Source: Papilionanthe hookeriana x Papilionanthe teres (Eukaryota > Streptophyta > Magnoliopsida > Asparagales > Orchidaceae). From it: DNA of 64,000 nucleotides. The notes beneath the pieces are model-generated. The model made no database searches, had not been told where the DNA came from, and was given only the letters and a program-made list of their open reading frames with translations. Of this stretch, positions 32,613-45,610 are shown in pieces. Made by a program: the position numbers and the translations under genes. How positions within the stretch are numbered: the stretch's first letter is position 1; the number at the start of each line of letters is the position of its first letter. Location of the stretch: the NCBI GenBank assembly GCA_022702705.1, contig CM040422.1, positions 39,083,270 to 39,147,269 of the forward strand, written 5' to 3'.

Positions 32613-34534
32613 GAGCACCGCACCACAAGCCGTGTATCTATCCTAAGGATAGACACATCGCTTGATGGTGGGGCTTGATTAAATAAACTAGAAGATTAGT
32701 GACATCCGTTTGGTACGCGAACCAATTTTATAAGCCGACAAGTTTCCCTTGCTTAATATGAAAACATTAAACGGGGTTTATATTACACAGGTTCTTTAAA
32801 ATTCCCTATAAGGGCAAGCCCCTATAGTTAATTACATCTTAAGTGACGGGAATCACCTAAGAAAACTCTCGATAATAACCAATAATTCGCTCTCGAGAAT
32901 TTGAAAGTTTAAGGTTTTCGAAAGATTGAATTTTGGAATTTCGATAGGGAATGGATCAAATTTTGGAACATTTTGTTTTGTGAATCCAAAGGAAGAGAGG
33001 TAGGAGAAATCAACGATTCGAAGTGAACTTCGATAATTTCCCGACTATCCTATTGTTTGTCTTGAATTTAGGAAAGTCCTAATGTTTATTTGATATTTCG
33101 ATCTTGCCGATTTCAATTAATTAGGGCTTATATTTGTATGATAAAATCAAACAAATAGCCTAGAAGATGTGAGGGTTTATTGTCGTATCGGACGACTACC
33201 TCGGAATCCTAAGACCGGTTAGGGCTTAATTTGCAATGCAAATGCACTAACGAAGAGTTGAGGATTTATGTTGCACTAGGCAAGCTACCTCGAAGTCCTA
33301 TGGCTTGGTTGTTTTAATTCTAGGAAAGTTTCTTTGAAGTAGACTCGGGTTTCTGTGATGACGATGGTCGTCTTTGCCACCATGCTCAGAGCTCCTTGTC
33401 GTTGCGAGAGGTTTAGTTTTAGAAATCATAAATCGGGAGTTGAGAAAAGTGTTTTGGTTTAGAGAAAATCTTAATTTCCGGGTGTTTTTTATGTTTTATT
33501 TAAAACAAATCTTAAAGTTGATTATAACGACACCGGTTAAGATCCGCGGTTCCATCCTTCGGCATCATTATTTTTATCGGATTCACTTAGTCCGGATGAA
33601 TTTGCTAAACTCAGCTGAATGAGTTCCACACTTTCATTTAGACCGTGGGAAATCCCGTTAGCAACACGTAGGTTACATCATCCGAGGTATTCCCGATCAT
33701 CCGACGGGACGTTTTAGTTTAGTTGCGATTGTAGTTTTGTGTTACGTTTGTGATTAAATTTTGAGTTGTTTTATATTTTGAAATGTTGTGGCGGTGAATT
33801 TTATCTTGCAATGACTTTTAACTTAGTTTTGGTTTCGGTTTTAGGGTCTATCCTAAAGGTGTGGGTTTTCATGCAACAGTTGTTTATCATGCAAGAAAAA
33901 TAAATGCATTTGCAATAAAGTAAATTGCAAGAAAGTAAATTGCAATAAAATAAAATAAAAGCGTACCTGGAGGGTCTTCCCGTCATCCCAAACTGCACTT
34001 AAAACACAATTAGCATATTTAAGCAAGTTCTTAGGTAAAGGCTAAGGGAAAGGTTATGGTTTTCTACCAAATTCCTAATCCTATAGCTAGTCATTTCCTA
34101 TGACGTCTAGGTTCTTTGTGTTTTTGTTTGAAGACGATTTTCTTCATCGAAGAACAATTAAATCCAATTGTTCTTATAAATATCCTATCATATTGAGGAA
34201 GTGCTTAAGAAGAATCTTAAACATCTTTTCGATATTTACGGGATTATTTTAAGTCCGAATAAATTTAATTATGTAAATGAATCAATCGTCCAGAGGTTTT
34301 CAAGTTTTATTAATTTGCTCGGTGAACTAGGACATTTGAATATCCTATGAGTGAAGTAACACTTCATTTAATGTTTCATTTAGGAGTTATAATAATCAAA
34401 GCTTTCGAGGGTAAATTAGTATTCGAATGATTTGGTTTAAGTTAAAAAGTTTAAATTTGGAATAGTGTTGAGTTGCTTTATATTTAATTTCTTTTATGTC
34501 TTAGGTGATGTTATATTTAATTCAATTTAATTTA

Positions 34535-34775
34535 TTTGAGTTTTAATTTAATTTAATTTAATTTAATTGTTTAATTTAATTTAATTTAATTTTAATTATT
34601 TAATTTAATTTAATTTAATTGTTTAATTTAATTTAATTTAATTTAAATTCAATTTAATTTAATTTAATTTAATTTAATTAATTTAATTTAATTTTAATTT
34701 AATTTAATTTAATTTAATTTGTTTTAATTTGATTTAATTCAATTATTTAATTTAATTTTAATTTAATTTTTAATT
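34535..34775. repeat. (AATTT)n microsatellite inside LTR B
   Basis: The counterpart of the tract in LTR A, with almost the same pattern of interruptions. Confidence 0.9.
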
Positions 34776-37700
34776 AAGTTTTATCTTTAATTTTAATTGA
34801 AATTTTTGAAAGAGTTTAATAATTTAATTTTAGTTTAATGATTAAGTCTTTTAATATTTTGAATTTGAGTTATCATTTTAATTAAAAATTGAGTATTAAT
34901 GATATAATTATTTTAGGGATTTTTAAATTAAAGAATAAATCTCTTCCTAATAAATATCCCTTATTTTAATAATTCCAATTTTATTATTCTTCCAAATTTA
35001 ATCTATTATTTAATTAAAGTTTAATCATTTTTTTAAAAAATGTTTAATGAGTTTCTACCCTTTAATTATTTAAATTTCAATCATCCAAACCAGATTAAGA
35101 TCAAATATTTTACTTGTTGATTTTTTTTAAACCTAAAGTTTTAATTAAGGGTTGAAAGTTTAATTACCATTTTACCCCTTAAGCTTAATAATTTCATAAC
35201 TCACTAAATTGAATTCAAATGAACTTGAAATTTTTATGTGACTTCACTCATATGTCAATAAAGACATGAGAGGAGAAAAAGTGATTTTTCTGTATTTAAT
35301 TTATTTATATAATTATTTTTAGTAGAAAATAGAGATTTTCAAGGGAAATTTGATAACGCTGACCAAGGAAAGTTTACGTCCTTAAGAAAATTAGGGGACA
35401 TTGCAATAATGAGAGGAGATAAAAAACTTGGACTAATTTTGGTGATTTTTGAATTATATTATTTTTATTATAATTATTTTGGGTTTTTTGGAGTGTTAAT
35501 TAATTTAAAAATAAAATAAATGTTGAAAATGAATTTTATATTTTGAAAAGTCTCTGATATCAAGGAAACCAGAGAATCAAATTTTGCAATTTTTCTGTCC
35601 TATGATTTATAATAATTATTTTAGTGAAAATGCTAGAAAATACATTTTTTTTATTATTTTAAAATTACCCTAGGGCTTTAAAATTCAATATCTCACTAAA
35701 TAGACCTAGGAAAAATGTGGGATTTGTTCCTAAGTGATTAAAATTCAAAATGTGACATTTTGGTGAATTTTATTATTTTTGTGATTTTTATTATTTTTAA
35801 TTATTAAAAATATTAAAATATTATTAAAAATTAACTTTTTTTAGAAAATTGAAATTTTAATTTTCTTAGGTTCCCCTGATATCAGAGAGGCTCCAAAACC
35901 AATTTGGTGAATTTTTGAAAAGTATTTTAAAAGTTATGAATTTTTAAAGTTTAAAATGGCTAAGTGACTTAATCAACTTGATTAGTGGGGCTAACCAAGT
36001 CAATTGACCTCAAATTTTTATGGTAGATTCCTCTGATCCTAAAGGTCAGTGGAGAATTGATTTCAAGTCAATTTGATGCCTGGATTAACTCTAATTAATT
36101 AAAGACCTATTTTGGGTGTTTAAGCCAATTAGGGTTAATCTGAGTGAATTAACTCAAGTCCTATTTTTCCTAGAGTTCTCTGGTCATAAGGAACATCACC
36201 AAATATTTCTAGAATTTATTTCACAACATGATAATTTTTTGGAATTAAAATACTCAAAGCATTAATATGCATTTGAAAAATAAATAACTTTTCACAGAGA
36301 TGGCCTCTGACCTTGGAAAATTCAGGGAATGTTCCCAGAAGTTCCAGAGGCTTCAAAGCCTTATGGTCTCATGCCATGGTGAATTGTATACATGCATGGA
36401 GAATTAAATGTATGCGAGAGAGTAAATAAATCATAAAAAATAAAATACTTAATGAGGAAATTAAGTGATTTGCTTTTTTGCGTATTCTCCTCTGTTCACT
36501 GAGCAAGAGGGTATTTTTATTTTATTTTTGTGATTTTTCTACACAAAGATATGGATTTTTGAAGTTTAGGGAATTAAATAAATAAAAAAATACCTAATTT
36601 TCTATTTATCCGCGCGGCGCCAGCGCATCCTCGGCAGCTTTCCAGAAAGGCCACGCGGCGGCGGCTCCATTCGACGCCGCCACTTGAGTCAGCAGCCCGG
36701 GCCCCGCGGTTCTGCTGGATTTCTGGTCGACGCCATCGAGCCGTTAAAATCAACGCGTGTATTGAATGGACGGCATCCGTTCATCGTCCCCAGTGTCTCA
36801 CCGTTAGCCGTCCACACTAAATCCTGGCCATCTCACTCGATACTCAATGGATTTTCATGTTCTTATGCTGTGGATTCGTCTTGAAGACGAACACATCTAT
36901 CTGTTTAACATGCATTGGAACTAAGGCATTTGAAATAAGAATCTTCGAAGCTCGGGATGAAGAGTTAGCTCATACTGTGGCTGAGAGAAGTGGCTTCAAT
37001 CTGAGAGTTGTTGCACCTTCGATTGGGTCGGCAAGCTCCGAGATGAAGTCTCAGTGCAGGTGAATTGTCTGGATATGATTTCGACAACCCGATCACAAAG
37101 CTTGGAGGAGTGGAGCAAGCCCAGGTGGCACGGGATGGGGCTTTGGTGGTGGACACCTTCCCTTGGTACGGTGAAGGTGTAGAGCCAATCAATTTGGGAA
37201 TTGGCTCACTTTGTGGAGAAGTGTCTGGTTTTTGGGCTAAAGTTTGAGCTCGAAATTGGGCTCGGCTAGAAGGAATTAGGTACAGGCAGATTCGGTGAGG
37301 ATCGGGTGCTGCAGCATGTGTAGAGAGTGATGCGGGAGTGATTTTAGCGAGTTTCCTTAAGGTTTTGTTTCGGCCCCTCTCATGGCCGAGAGGGTGGAGT
37401 TTAAATAGGAGAGGGTGGAAGGCCTCTCGGAAGGAGTGGGAGCTTGGGATCGGCTGCTGCGGTGAGAGAAGATCGGTGGTGACCACTAGGCATGGGGCAG
37501 CTCAGCGAGTGAGAATTTCGATGTTGGCTCACATGTGAGCTCTCGGCCATGGTGTTTTCGTGACACAGTGAGCGTAGGCCGGTAATGGTCACCATCTTGG
37601 TCGGAGTGGGTCGGGGGCTGGGGTTTAGTGTAGGCGGTGAGGTTTGACATGTGTAAAGGAGTTTGATTTAAATGGAATGGGGAGAAGACTCACTTTGGCT

Positions 37701-39605
37701 TGGTTTGGGTCCAACCCACCATTTTGGGCTTGGTGCACCCTTCAAGCTCTGATTTGTTGAGGAATCATTTAGGTCAGCTTAGAAGGAGTGGTGAAGTCTC
37801 CATTATGATGAGGTGGCTAAACATGGTTTAGTGTGTGGCATGATTAAAGGTAAAAAGGGTTAAAAGGAGGTTTGAAAAGAACCCTCTTCTTGCACCCATA
37901 AATGGACTAATGACAAGTCAAAGCCCTCATGGCTTCATGTGGCTTGAGAATGGCTTGTTCATGGCTTCATTTGGCTTGGGGAAAAGTTGATTTGTTTCAT
38001 GAAAAGGGTTTTAAGAAATTTTTTGGTAATTTGATGGGAATTTGGATGAAGCTTCATTTGGGATAATTCAATGATGATTTTAGGACTTAGGTAATGGATT
38101 TAATTAAATGGATGACAAATGGAGATGTACGTGTAGGCTTTAGGGTAGATTTGGGCTTTTGAATTTTGAAGGAAATGGGGAACTTTTAAGAGGTTTAAGG
38201 GAAGTGGGCTTTTAAGTATAAGGATGTGTTCACTGGATGGGAATTTTGTAGAATTTTGGGCCAAATAGTTGTTGGTTTTGGTTTAGGGATGTTTCATGAA
38301 TAACTTGAAGCAAATTTGGGGTAGTTTGGGCTTGAATTGGGTTGGATTTGGATTCTTTTGGTGAATGGGCCGATATAGGTCCAAATGGGCCGAGTTGGGC
38401 CAATGTTGGGCTAGGGTTGAAATTTATGTAGAATTATTGTTGAGAAGTGTTTATGGGAGTGTTTCAAAGAGGTTTTGACTTTGGTTGGGCTTTGATTTTT
38501 GGGGTTTGGGTTCATTTGGGTTAGGTTTGGGCTTAGGTCGAAAAATGGGCCTTAAGGTCAAAAGTGGAATTGGATCCAAATGTCAATCAAATTGGACTTG
38601 GATTTGGTCTAAATTAGTATTAGGAATGTTGAATTGAAGTTTAGAATTGAATTGGACCAAAATTGGGGTCAATTGGATAGGTTTGGTTTGACATTGGGTT
38701 CACTTTGGATTAAAATGGGTCAAGTGGGGGTTTTGACAAAAGTAGGGTAAATTGACAAAATTGGCCCATGGTGTAGTTGGACAAAATGAAATTGGGAATA
38801 TTTGGGATTTTCTGGAATTTTCTGGGAATTTTTTGAATTTTTGGATTTTTAGGCCAAGAAGGGTATTTTGGGTTATTTGGAGGGTATTGGGAGGTTTTCT
38901 TGGAATTTTTGGTATTTTTGGGTATGGATGATCAATTTGAGTGATGTGGAGGTGTTTGGGATTGATTTTGGAAAATTTTAGGTAATTTGGAAATTTTGCC
39001 AAAATTTGGGTAATTTCGAGGGTTTTGGGTAGGTTTAGTAGGTGTAGGGTCCGGGGGTCAAAAATTGAAAATTTGGGAAATTGAAGATTGGGTGAATTTG
39101 AGTGGGGTGAAATCATTTTGGTTGAGCCATGAAGCCATTCAAGCCCATATGAGCCATGAAAGGACTCATTTGAGGCATTCATCTATGTTGTTCCTAACCC
39201 TCTTAGCGAGGGCTTAGGGGTTAAGGACCATCCATGTGAATCACCTACATGAGTCGGGAGGTCAAGTTGGGTATGGGTGTGGTTTTAGGAAGTGTGTGGA
39301 AATGTAGTGTGTAAGTGTAGTGTAAGTCGGCCCCTTCACCGGACCGAGGCCACCGAGGCGATCTAAGGCCGAAAGAGTCCTATAGGAACTCATCCTTTAA
39401 ACTTCCATATTTGATTTCGACCCTCTAGGTGATTAGGGGTCTATAGTCGAGTTTGTGGAGTTTGCGGGGAGTTTAGAAGTGGTTTGAATTTCTAAAAGGC
39501 GGGTCCCAATTCTAGTCCTCTAAGATAGTCAAAGGAAAAAGCCTAAGGCTAGATCCTAAGCACTAAAAAGAAGAAAGGAAGACCTCATCAAAAATGAGGT
39601 CAACA

Positions 39606-39610
39606 GCTTC
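39606..39610. other. Target site duplication (right copy), gcttc
   Basis: Follows the LTR end GTCAACA; identical to 11867-11871. Confidence 0.9.
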
Positions 39611-40213
39611 AACAAAGTGAATATTTATCGTTAATTTCTTAAGGACCTCAAAAAAATCTCCAAATCTGTTATCCCTATTTTATTTCTTTAATCTTTGAGG
39701 AAATTGAGGTGGTGGTTTTTCAATAGTAATCTTCATTGGTTCGAGAGGATATTCCAAATCTTGATAAATCTTGTTTGAACCTTTTTCAATATCTACCTTC
39801 TCCTTTTTTATTTCAACTTCTTTTTGTACTCTTGTCTCCAATTTCTTTCCACTCATTAATTGAATAGCCTTAAGTTGTTCCTTGTTTTGATCTTTTGGAT
39901 TGATTTCAACATTGCTTGGATGAGTTCCTGTAGGTCTATTATTAAGTGCAGTGAATATATGCCCCAATTGATTTTCAACATTTTTCAACGCAACACCTTG
40001 AGTTTGTAAATGATTTCCCATATTCAGACTCATTTATTCGGTAGACAACTTCTTATCCTTAAATTGTGGGTTACTATTGAATCCAGGAGGATAAGAGGGT
40101 CTAAAATTTGTATTTTCTTGATTGTTTGAATTTCCAATTGGATTTATAGAACTGTTCCTCCATTGAGGTTTAAAATTAGCATTGCTATTATTCTAGTTGA
40201 AATTTGGGTGATT
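39606..40213 (-). pseudogene. E2 Gag C-terminal part and protease flank
   Basis: The - strand gives the C-terminal Gag/pre-protease region of Athila-like E2: NVENQLGHIFTALNNRP, GTHPSNVEINPKDQNKEQLK, LMSGKKLETRVQKE and PPPQFPQRLKK, with a stop directly after. The matching region of E3 is 57258-57557 (QMGQISNLINYRP, LPSNVEINPKE). The N-terminal Gag and PBS are missing: at about 40213 the sequence switches to an LTR piece. The right flank of the Ogre-like insertion is inside this gene. Confidence 0.88.
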
Positions 40214-40446
40214 CTTCAAATATTTTCTAGGCTCTCAAGTAAATGGCGCCGGCGGTGCCAGAAACAGTTTTCCCCCATTTTGGTCCTTTTTGCTTGGAAT
40301 TCATTCCTTTTCACTTTTTTTTCGCTCCATTCACCTAAAATCATCATACCTACAACAAATCATGAAAAATACCTTTCTTTAAAATGCAGTATCACCAAAA
40401 ATGGGTAGAATTGTATAGGAAAAAAATATATATTTTTGGTGCACCA
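40214..40446 (-). repeat. E2 LTR fragment (5' start of the LTR)
   Basis: On the - strand the sequence starts TGGTGCACCAAAAATATA at 40446 and continues with blocks shared with the E1 LTR (atactgcattttaaagaaag, gtatgatgattttaggt, a CG-rich ctggcaccgccggcgccat). It stops at about 40213, where it is joined to Gag C-terminal sequence. So about 1.2 kb of LTR, the PBS and most of gag were deleted. Confidence 0.75.
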
Positions 40447-43400
40447 CCTAGCATAACCTAAACCCAAGTTAACCCACCTTTCCCCAAAATGACCAAAATC
40501 CCAAATCAAGCCAAACTGATCCCATAAACCAATCCAATACCAGCCCAATCCTTCTCTAAACCATTCATGGCAATCATATACACAATATTGCTCAATCACT
40601 TAGGCAATTCAAGATCAAACCCATGTTAGCCTAATTTGGGCTCAAGGTGACCCAATGAACCCCTGACTAATGTTAATTAAATTAAACCAAATGTGATCAA
40701 ACCAACCACTCCACAGCCACTAAGTTGACCCTAGGGACTGGGATAGACCCACCTAACCCACCGTAGTGGAGCCATGGACCAAAGGTCCCCCAAATTAGGT
40801 GATCTCCCCCTTTAAATGGTTAAATCTAGGGGGTATTTGCCATAATGAGTTAACCACTTAAGCGCACCCCATGATGGCCAGCCCACTGCTTCACCTGACT
40901 CACTGACCACCTTCCCAAGCCTGGCCGCCCGACCTATTCATCGGAGGAGCCCAAACTGAGAGCCACTTACACTTGGCCAAACCCAAACTTCACCCTATGG
41001 CCAACTCAGACGAAAATTGTCATGAGAGCTCTTCAGCACTTCACCTAGGCAGTGCATTGCACCTGAATTGGAGCCCTGGTAGCCACCCCAGCTATGGATT
41101 TTTAAGCCACCACCCTTCATAGCCAAAATGTTGGCAGAACCAGACCTTAACAAAAATCTACCCAAATCACTCCAAATCCTTCCCCCAACACAGAGAACTC
41201 AATTCTCACTGCATCCCTACTCTAAAACCCATTGACCCAGCTCAATTTTGAAGTTCAATTTAAGGTCAGAAATAAGACATTTCCCAAAACTCCATCAAAC
41301 TCAAATTAAACTCACCCACACCATCCCCACAACAAGAGAAGAAACTCCTCACTGAATGCTCTATCACCAGGCCACTCCAACAGGGACTTCCATCAAAGCT
41401 CCAATCGGGTCTTGTCACTTTCATACCTAGGCAATTTACAAGTGCAAGAGGCTTCATCCCTGAGCTCTTGGGACTCCAACGAAGGTGTAGAGCATCTCTG
41501 ATCGAAGCTTCACTTCTTAGAGCCAAGGTATTGACTTCTCCTTCATCCCGAGCTTCTCTGAATTCTCCATGTAATTAGGTTTAATTTAAACCATGATAGC
41601 CATATGTATATGTTCGCCATGCTTAGACAAGTCCATATGATCAAACCCGAAGTGATTTAGTTGAGTATAGCTCGAGAAATTAGGGTTTTAGTGCGGACAG
41701 TCACGGGATCACATCAGACTGGGACGAAGACGGGCAACCGTTGGATCGCGCGTGTTTCTGCTGAACGGCTCTAATTATGTCGGACAAGGATGTGGAAGGA
41801 AGCTGCGGATCGCGTGGCATCCTAGTTAGCTGGCGACGTCAAATGGGAGCATGCCACGTGGGACTTCGATCTTCTGTTGGTTGACGTGGTGCTGAGCTGG
41901 TTAAGTAGAAGAATAGGGATTTATTTGATTTACTTAACACCCTGAACTTTAAAAATCCATAACTTGGTGTAAAAAAAACCATAAAAATAAAATAAAACTA
42001 TCCTCTTACTCAATTAATAGAGGAGAATAATGTGGAAATGGTTTGAAATTTATTTGATGCATATATGATTTTTAATTAATTTAATACTATCTGTAGTATT
42101 TTAATTCTCCATGCATTAGGATATTTCACCATGGCTTACCATTTTAGCATGTTGTAGGCTCTGTCATGGGGGATCTTCATTGATTTTTCCATGGTCAGAG
42201 GAGAAGTATATGAAGAGATATTTATTTTCCAAGTTTTTACATCTGTTTTGAAAAATTAATTCTAATAATTAGCATGTTGATTAGAAAAATCCAAAAAAAT
42301 TATGGTAGGTTCCCTACAACAAGCGGACGCTAGGAAAAATAGAACTTTGATTTAAGTCAGTAAAAAATAAATATCATGGTAATTAATACTTAAATATCAA
42401 ATAAAAATAAATTAGATTGTATATAAATGTAAATTGCTAAAAAATAATTCTACACTAAACTTTAAAGGTCAGAGAACTCCCCATGAAAATTTCATGACAT
42501 TTGGATTTCATTTGGTCTCCTAAGTGAAATGATAATTTTGAACATTAAATTAATTTTAACAATTAAAATAAAACTCAAAAAATTCACAAAATTGATATTA
42601 AGAGTTCTCTGTGATCGGAGGAACTTTCCAAATTTAGAATTGAAATTTTAATAAAATTTTTATTTTTAATCATATTTTAAATATTTAAATAATTATAAAA
42701 TAAAAAAAATCACAAAATAATTAAAAATCACATTTTTATCACATTTGGTCTCCTAATCATTTAGGAACAATCCACATAATTTTCCTAAGCCTCAAAATAA
42801 AAATATTAATTTTAAAAGGATTAAATTAATTTTTAAAAAGGCTAAAAATGAATTTTCTTATTTTTCTACAAAAATAATTCTAATAATTCAAATAAAAATT
42901 AAAAAAATATAAAATTTATTTCTCTGGGTTCCCTGACCTCAGAGGGACCTAAGAATAATATGAAATTGAATTGTTAAACTTTTAAAATATTTTATAATTT
43001 ATTAAAACTATAAAATTAAAACAATTTTGAAAATTAAATTAAAATTCAAAAAATCATAAAATTTGGTCCAAGTGGTCCTCTGGTCTAGATCTACCTTCAA
43101 TAAAAATTTCAAAGTTAAATGTTGTGTTTTGGACAAGTCATTAAACTTTCATTGAAAACCCGTATTTTTGCATTAAAATAAATATATAAATTAAACTAAA
43201 ATATGAAAAATCACATTCTCTCCTCTAATGTTTTAATTAACCCAAAAGTGGGGTCACATAAAAGTTTTAAAGTCTTTTGAGCTAAATTTAATGAATTATG
43301 AAGTGATAAAGTCCTCTAGGGGTAAAACTGTAATTTTTAAAAATTTAGCCTTAATCAAAGTTTAGGCTTAATTAAAATGGGAACAGGGCAATAAATGACC

Positions 43401-45539
43401 TTAATTATTATGTTTGGCTGATTGAAACATCAAGGGATAAATGGTAGAAATCCACTACAATTTTTTTCACACAAAAATTAAATATTTAAATTTCCTTAAT
43501 TATTATAATTTAGAAGAAAATCAAATTAAAAGAGCCTTAATGTTAGGGGTTGATTTTAGAAGTTAATATTCCACTAATTTAATACCGATTTATTTGATGT
43601 TTAAATGATAGTTCAATATTTTGATGAGAATCATAATCATGAAGGTTATTTAACTTCATTTTTTTAAGACATAAAAAAATACCTACTAAAGTCTTAAGGG
43701 CTTACTTGTGAGCTAGGCTTAATTGAAAATTTAACTAATGAGGAATAGAAAAGAAAACATAGTTAATTTTAAACTTCTTTTGAAACATTACAAGCCCATC
43801 AAAATTTGATAAATTCTTTCATAAGTTAAGTTTGCCTCTAAAGGCCTCACTGCCATAATTCCTAAGCACCAAATGATAACTACCCCGCCTTTTGGAATGA
43901 CTAAAGCATTGGCTCACTAAGCATAAGTGTATGAAACAAATAAATCATTTAATAAAAGTCCAAAAGGACATCAAGGAAGCTCAAAATTATTGTGAAATAT
44001 CTTGGTCTCTCCTACACTTTTTCACAAGTCTTCTGGACAGCTTGTAGAACAACTGGATCTATCATATCAATTAAATGAAAAATATCTCTTAAATAAATGA
44101 GTAAGATCCACTGGTTTATGACCTAGGACTTTGTAAGCTTATGATGAACATATCTATAGGTTTGCTTCCCTACAAATTATAAATTTTATTGCAAGATTAC
44201 TAAAGTTTTAGGTGGAGATGAAAGGAAGATGTACTAGGTATGCCTTTATTTTATTGCAATTTACTTACCTACACTCTACTGCACTTTCTTTCCTTGCAAA
44301 TTTGCATGCTAAATAACAATGTCACCCCGCATGAAAACTGAAACCTTTAGGATAGCTAAAAAACTAAAACCAAAATCAAAATTAAAAAAAATTTAAGACA
44401 TGATAAATTCACCGCCACAACATTCAAAATATAAAATAACTCAAAAATTTAATCAGAAACCAAAAAAACTACAATCATAACTAAATTAAAACGCCTCGTT
44501 AGATGATTAGGAATCCCTCGGAGGAGATAACCTACGTATTACTAATGCGGTTTCCTACAGTCTAAATGAAAGTATGGAACTCTTTAAGTTTAGTTTAGTA
44601 AATTCATTTATACTAGGTGAATCTGATAAAATAGTTGTGTTGGAATGATGGAACCGTGGGATCTTAACCGATGTCGCTATAATCAACTTTAATGTTCCCC
44701 TAATAAAAATTAAGACACCTATATTTAAATATTTCCAAAACATGATACTTCCCTTCACTCTTACAATTGACACTTTTTTAAACTAAACCTGCTACGACAA
44801 GGAGCTTAGAGCATGCATAGTGGGCAACATGGCCATCTTCAACAATAAAATTCCTTAGAAATAATCAAACAAGCCATTGGACTTTGAGATAGCCTGCTTA
44901 GTGCAGCATAAATCCTCACCCTTTCTTTAGGCCTTGGCATGGCCATTTTGTGCAATATAAGCCCAAACTCGTCTTAGGATTTTGAGATTGTCATCTAGTA
45001 TGACATAAATCGCCCTATCTTTCAGGTCATTCACATGATCAATATCAAGTGAACGTAAGTCCTAAATAATAAAATTGACAGGATGAAACACCAAATAAAT
45101 ATCCTAAATCAAAGCCAAATCATAGGATAGTTTGGGAAGACATCAAGATTTTTCTTGAATCTATGTTGTTCCCCTAGCCTTCTCTCCTTTGGATTCTGAT
45201 AAAATGAAATGTTCCAAAACTTGAGTCATTCACCTATTAAAATTCCGACTATCACATTTTCTTTGAAAACCTTACCTTTGGAAGTTATGAATATAAATAT
45301 TTCGTGATCTATAACAAGAGTTTTTTTAGGTGACTTCGGTTATCTAAGATGTTATTAACTATAGGGGCTTTCCCTTATAGGAAACTTAAAGATCCCATAT
45401 TAATATAAACTCTATCTAATTCCTTCATATTAGATAGGGGAAATTTTCGGTCAATAATGGTTCATAGATCAAATGAATGTCATGAGTTCTTTAGTTTATT
45501 TGATCGAAGCCTCACTCCAAGTAATATATCTATTCTATT

Positions 45540-45541
<2 letters not shown>
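40447..45541 (+). repeat. Old, diverged LTR of the Ogre-like family (LTR C), left part
   Basis: Reads as the reverse complement of LTR A/B. Matching blocks include the CG-rich segment (41700-41760 against 16150-16260), tcatcccgagcttc (41543) and taggatagctaaa (44350). Also shared are a splice of ctaaatgaaagt...ggaac (44560) and gggatcttaaccg (44658). Divergence is high, so it is much older than A and B. It lacks its first part (tgttgacctc...), which must lie on the other side of E2/E1, outside the window. It is interrupted at 45542 by the LINE. No gene is supported in it. Confidence 0.8.

Positions 45542-45608
<67 letters not shown>
45542..45608. repeat. (AT)n microsatellite at the LINE 5' edge
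   Basis: A run of tatatata of about 67 bases directly before the LINE. A similar run is at 51439-51479 on the other side. Confidence 0.95.

Positions 45609-45610
<2 letters not shown>

Larger units (their letters stand above)
11872..39605 (-). mobile_element. Ogre/Tat-like giant Ty3/gypsy element carrying an AlkB-type ORF
   Basis: A complete element of 27.7 kb with near-identical LTRs (11872-19060 and 32425-39605), TG...CA ends and a 5-bp target duplication. It is on the - strand: the PBS (32401-32419) adjoins the right LTR and all coding phrases read on the - strand. The order in element sense is 5' LTR, PBS, ORF1, gag, protease, RT, RNase H, a second RNase H-type domain, integrase, AlkB-type ORF, tandem-repeat 3' UTR, PPT, 3' LTR. 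An extra ORF before gag, giant size, tRNA-Arg-type PBS and 3'-UTR tandem repeats are known hallmarks of Ogre-type Tat elements. The AlkB ORF is not a hallmark I know. Confidence 0.93.
32425..39605 (-). repeat. 5' LTR of the Ogre-like element (LTR B)
   Basis: 7181 bp, near-identical to LTR A over long stretches (for example 34800-35250 against 14240-14690). It differs in clusters where CAG/CTG in one copy is CG, CGG or CGAG in the other. In element sense it starts TGTTGACCTC with a hairpin (39581-39601). A palindromic TATA-like gtttatataaac lies at 32601-32612, about 180 bp before the LTR end. If that is the promoter, U3 is about 7 kb. The open frame at 38700-39182 on the - strand is disrupted in LTR A and is not called. 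Confidence 0.93.

Noticed and set aside
38700..39182. A 160-codon - strand ORF inside LTR B
   Set aside because: The same stretch in LTR A (18166-18637) is broken by an indel, the composition is low-complexity and no motif is recognised.
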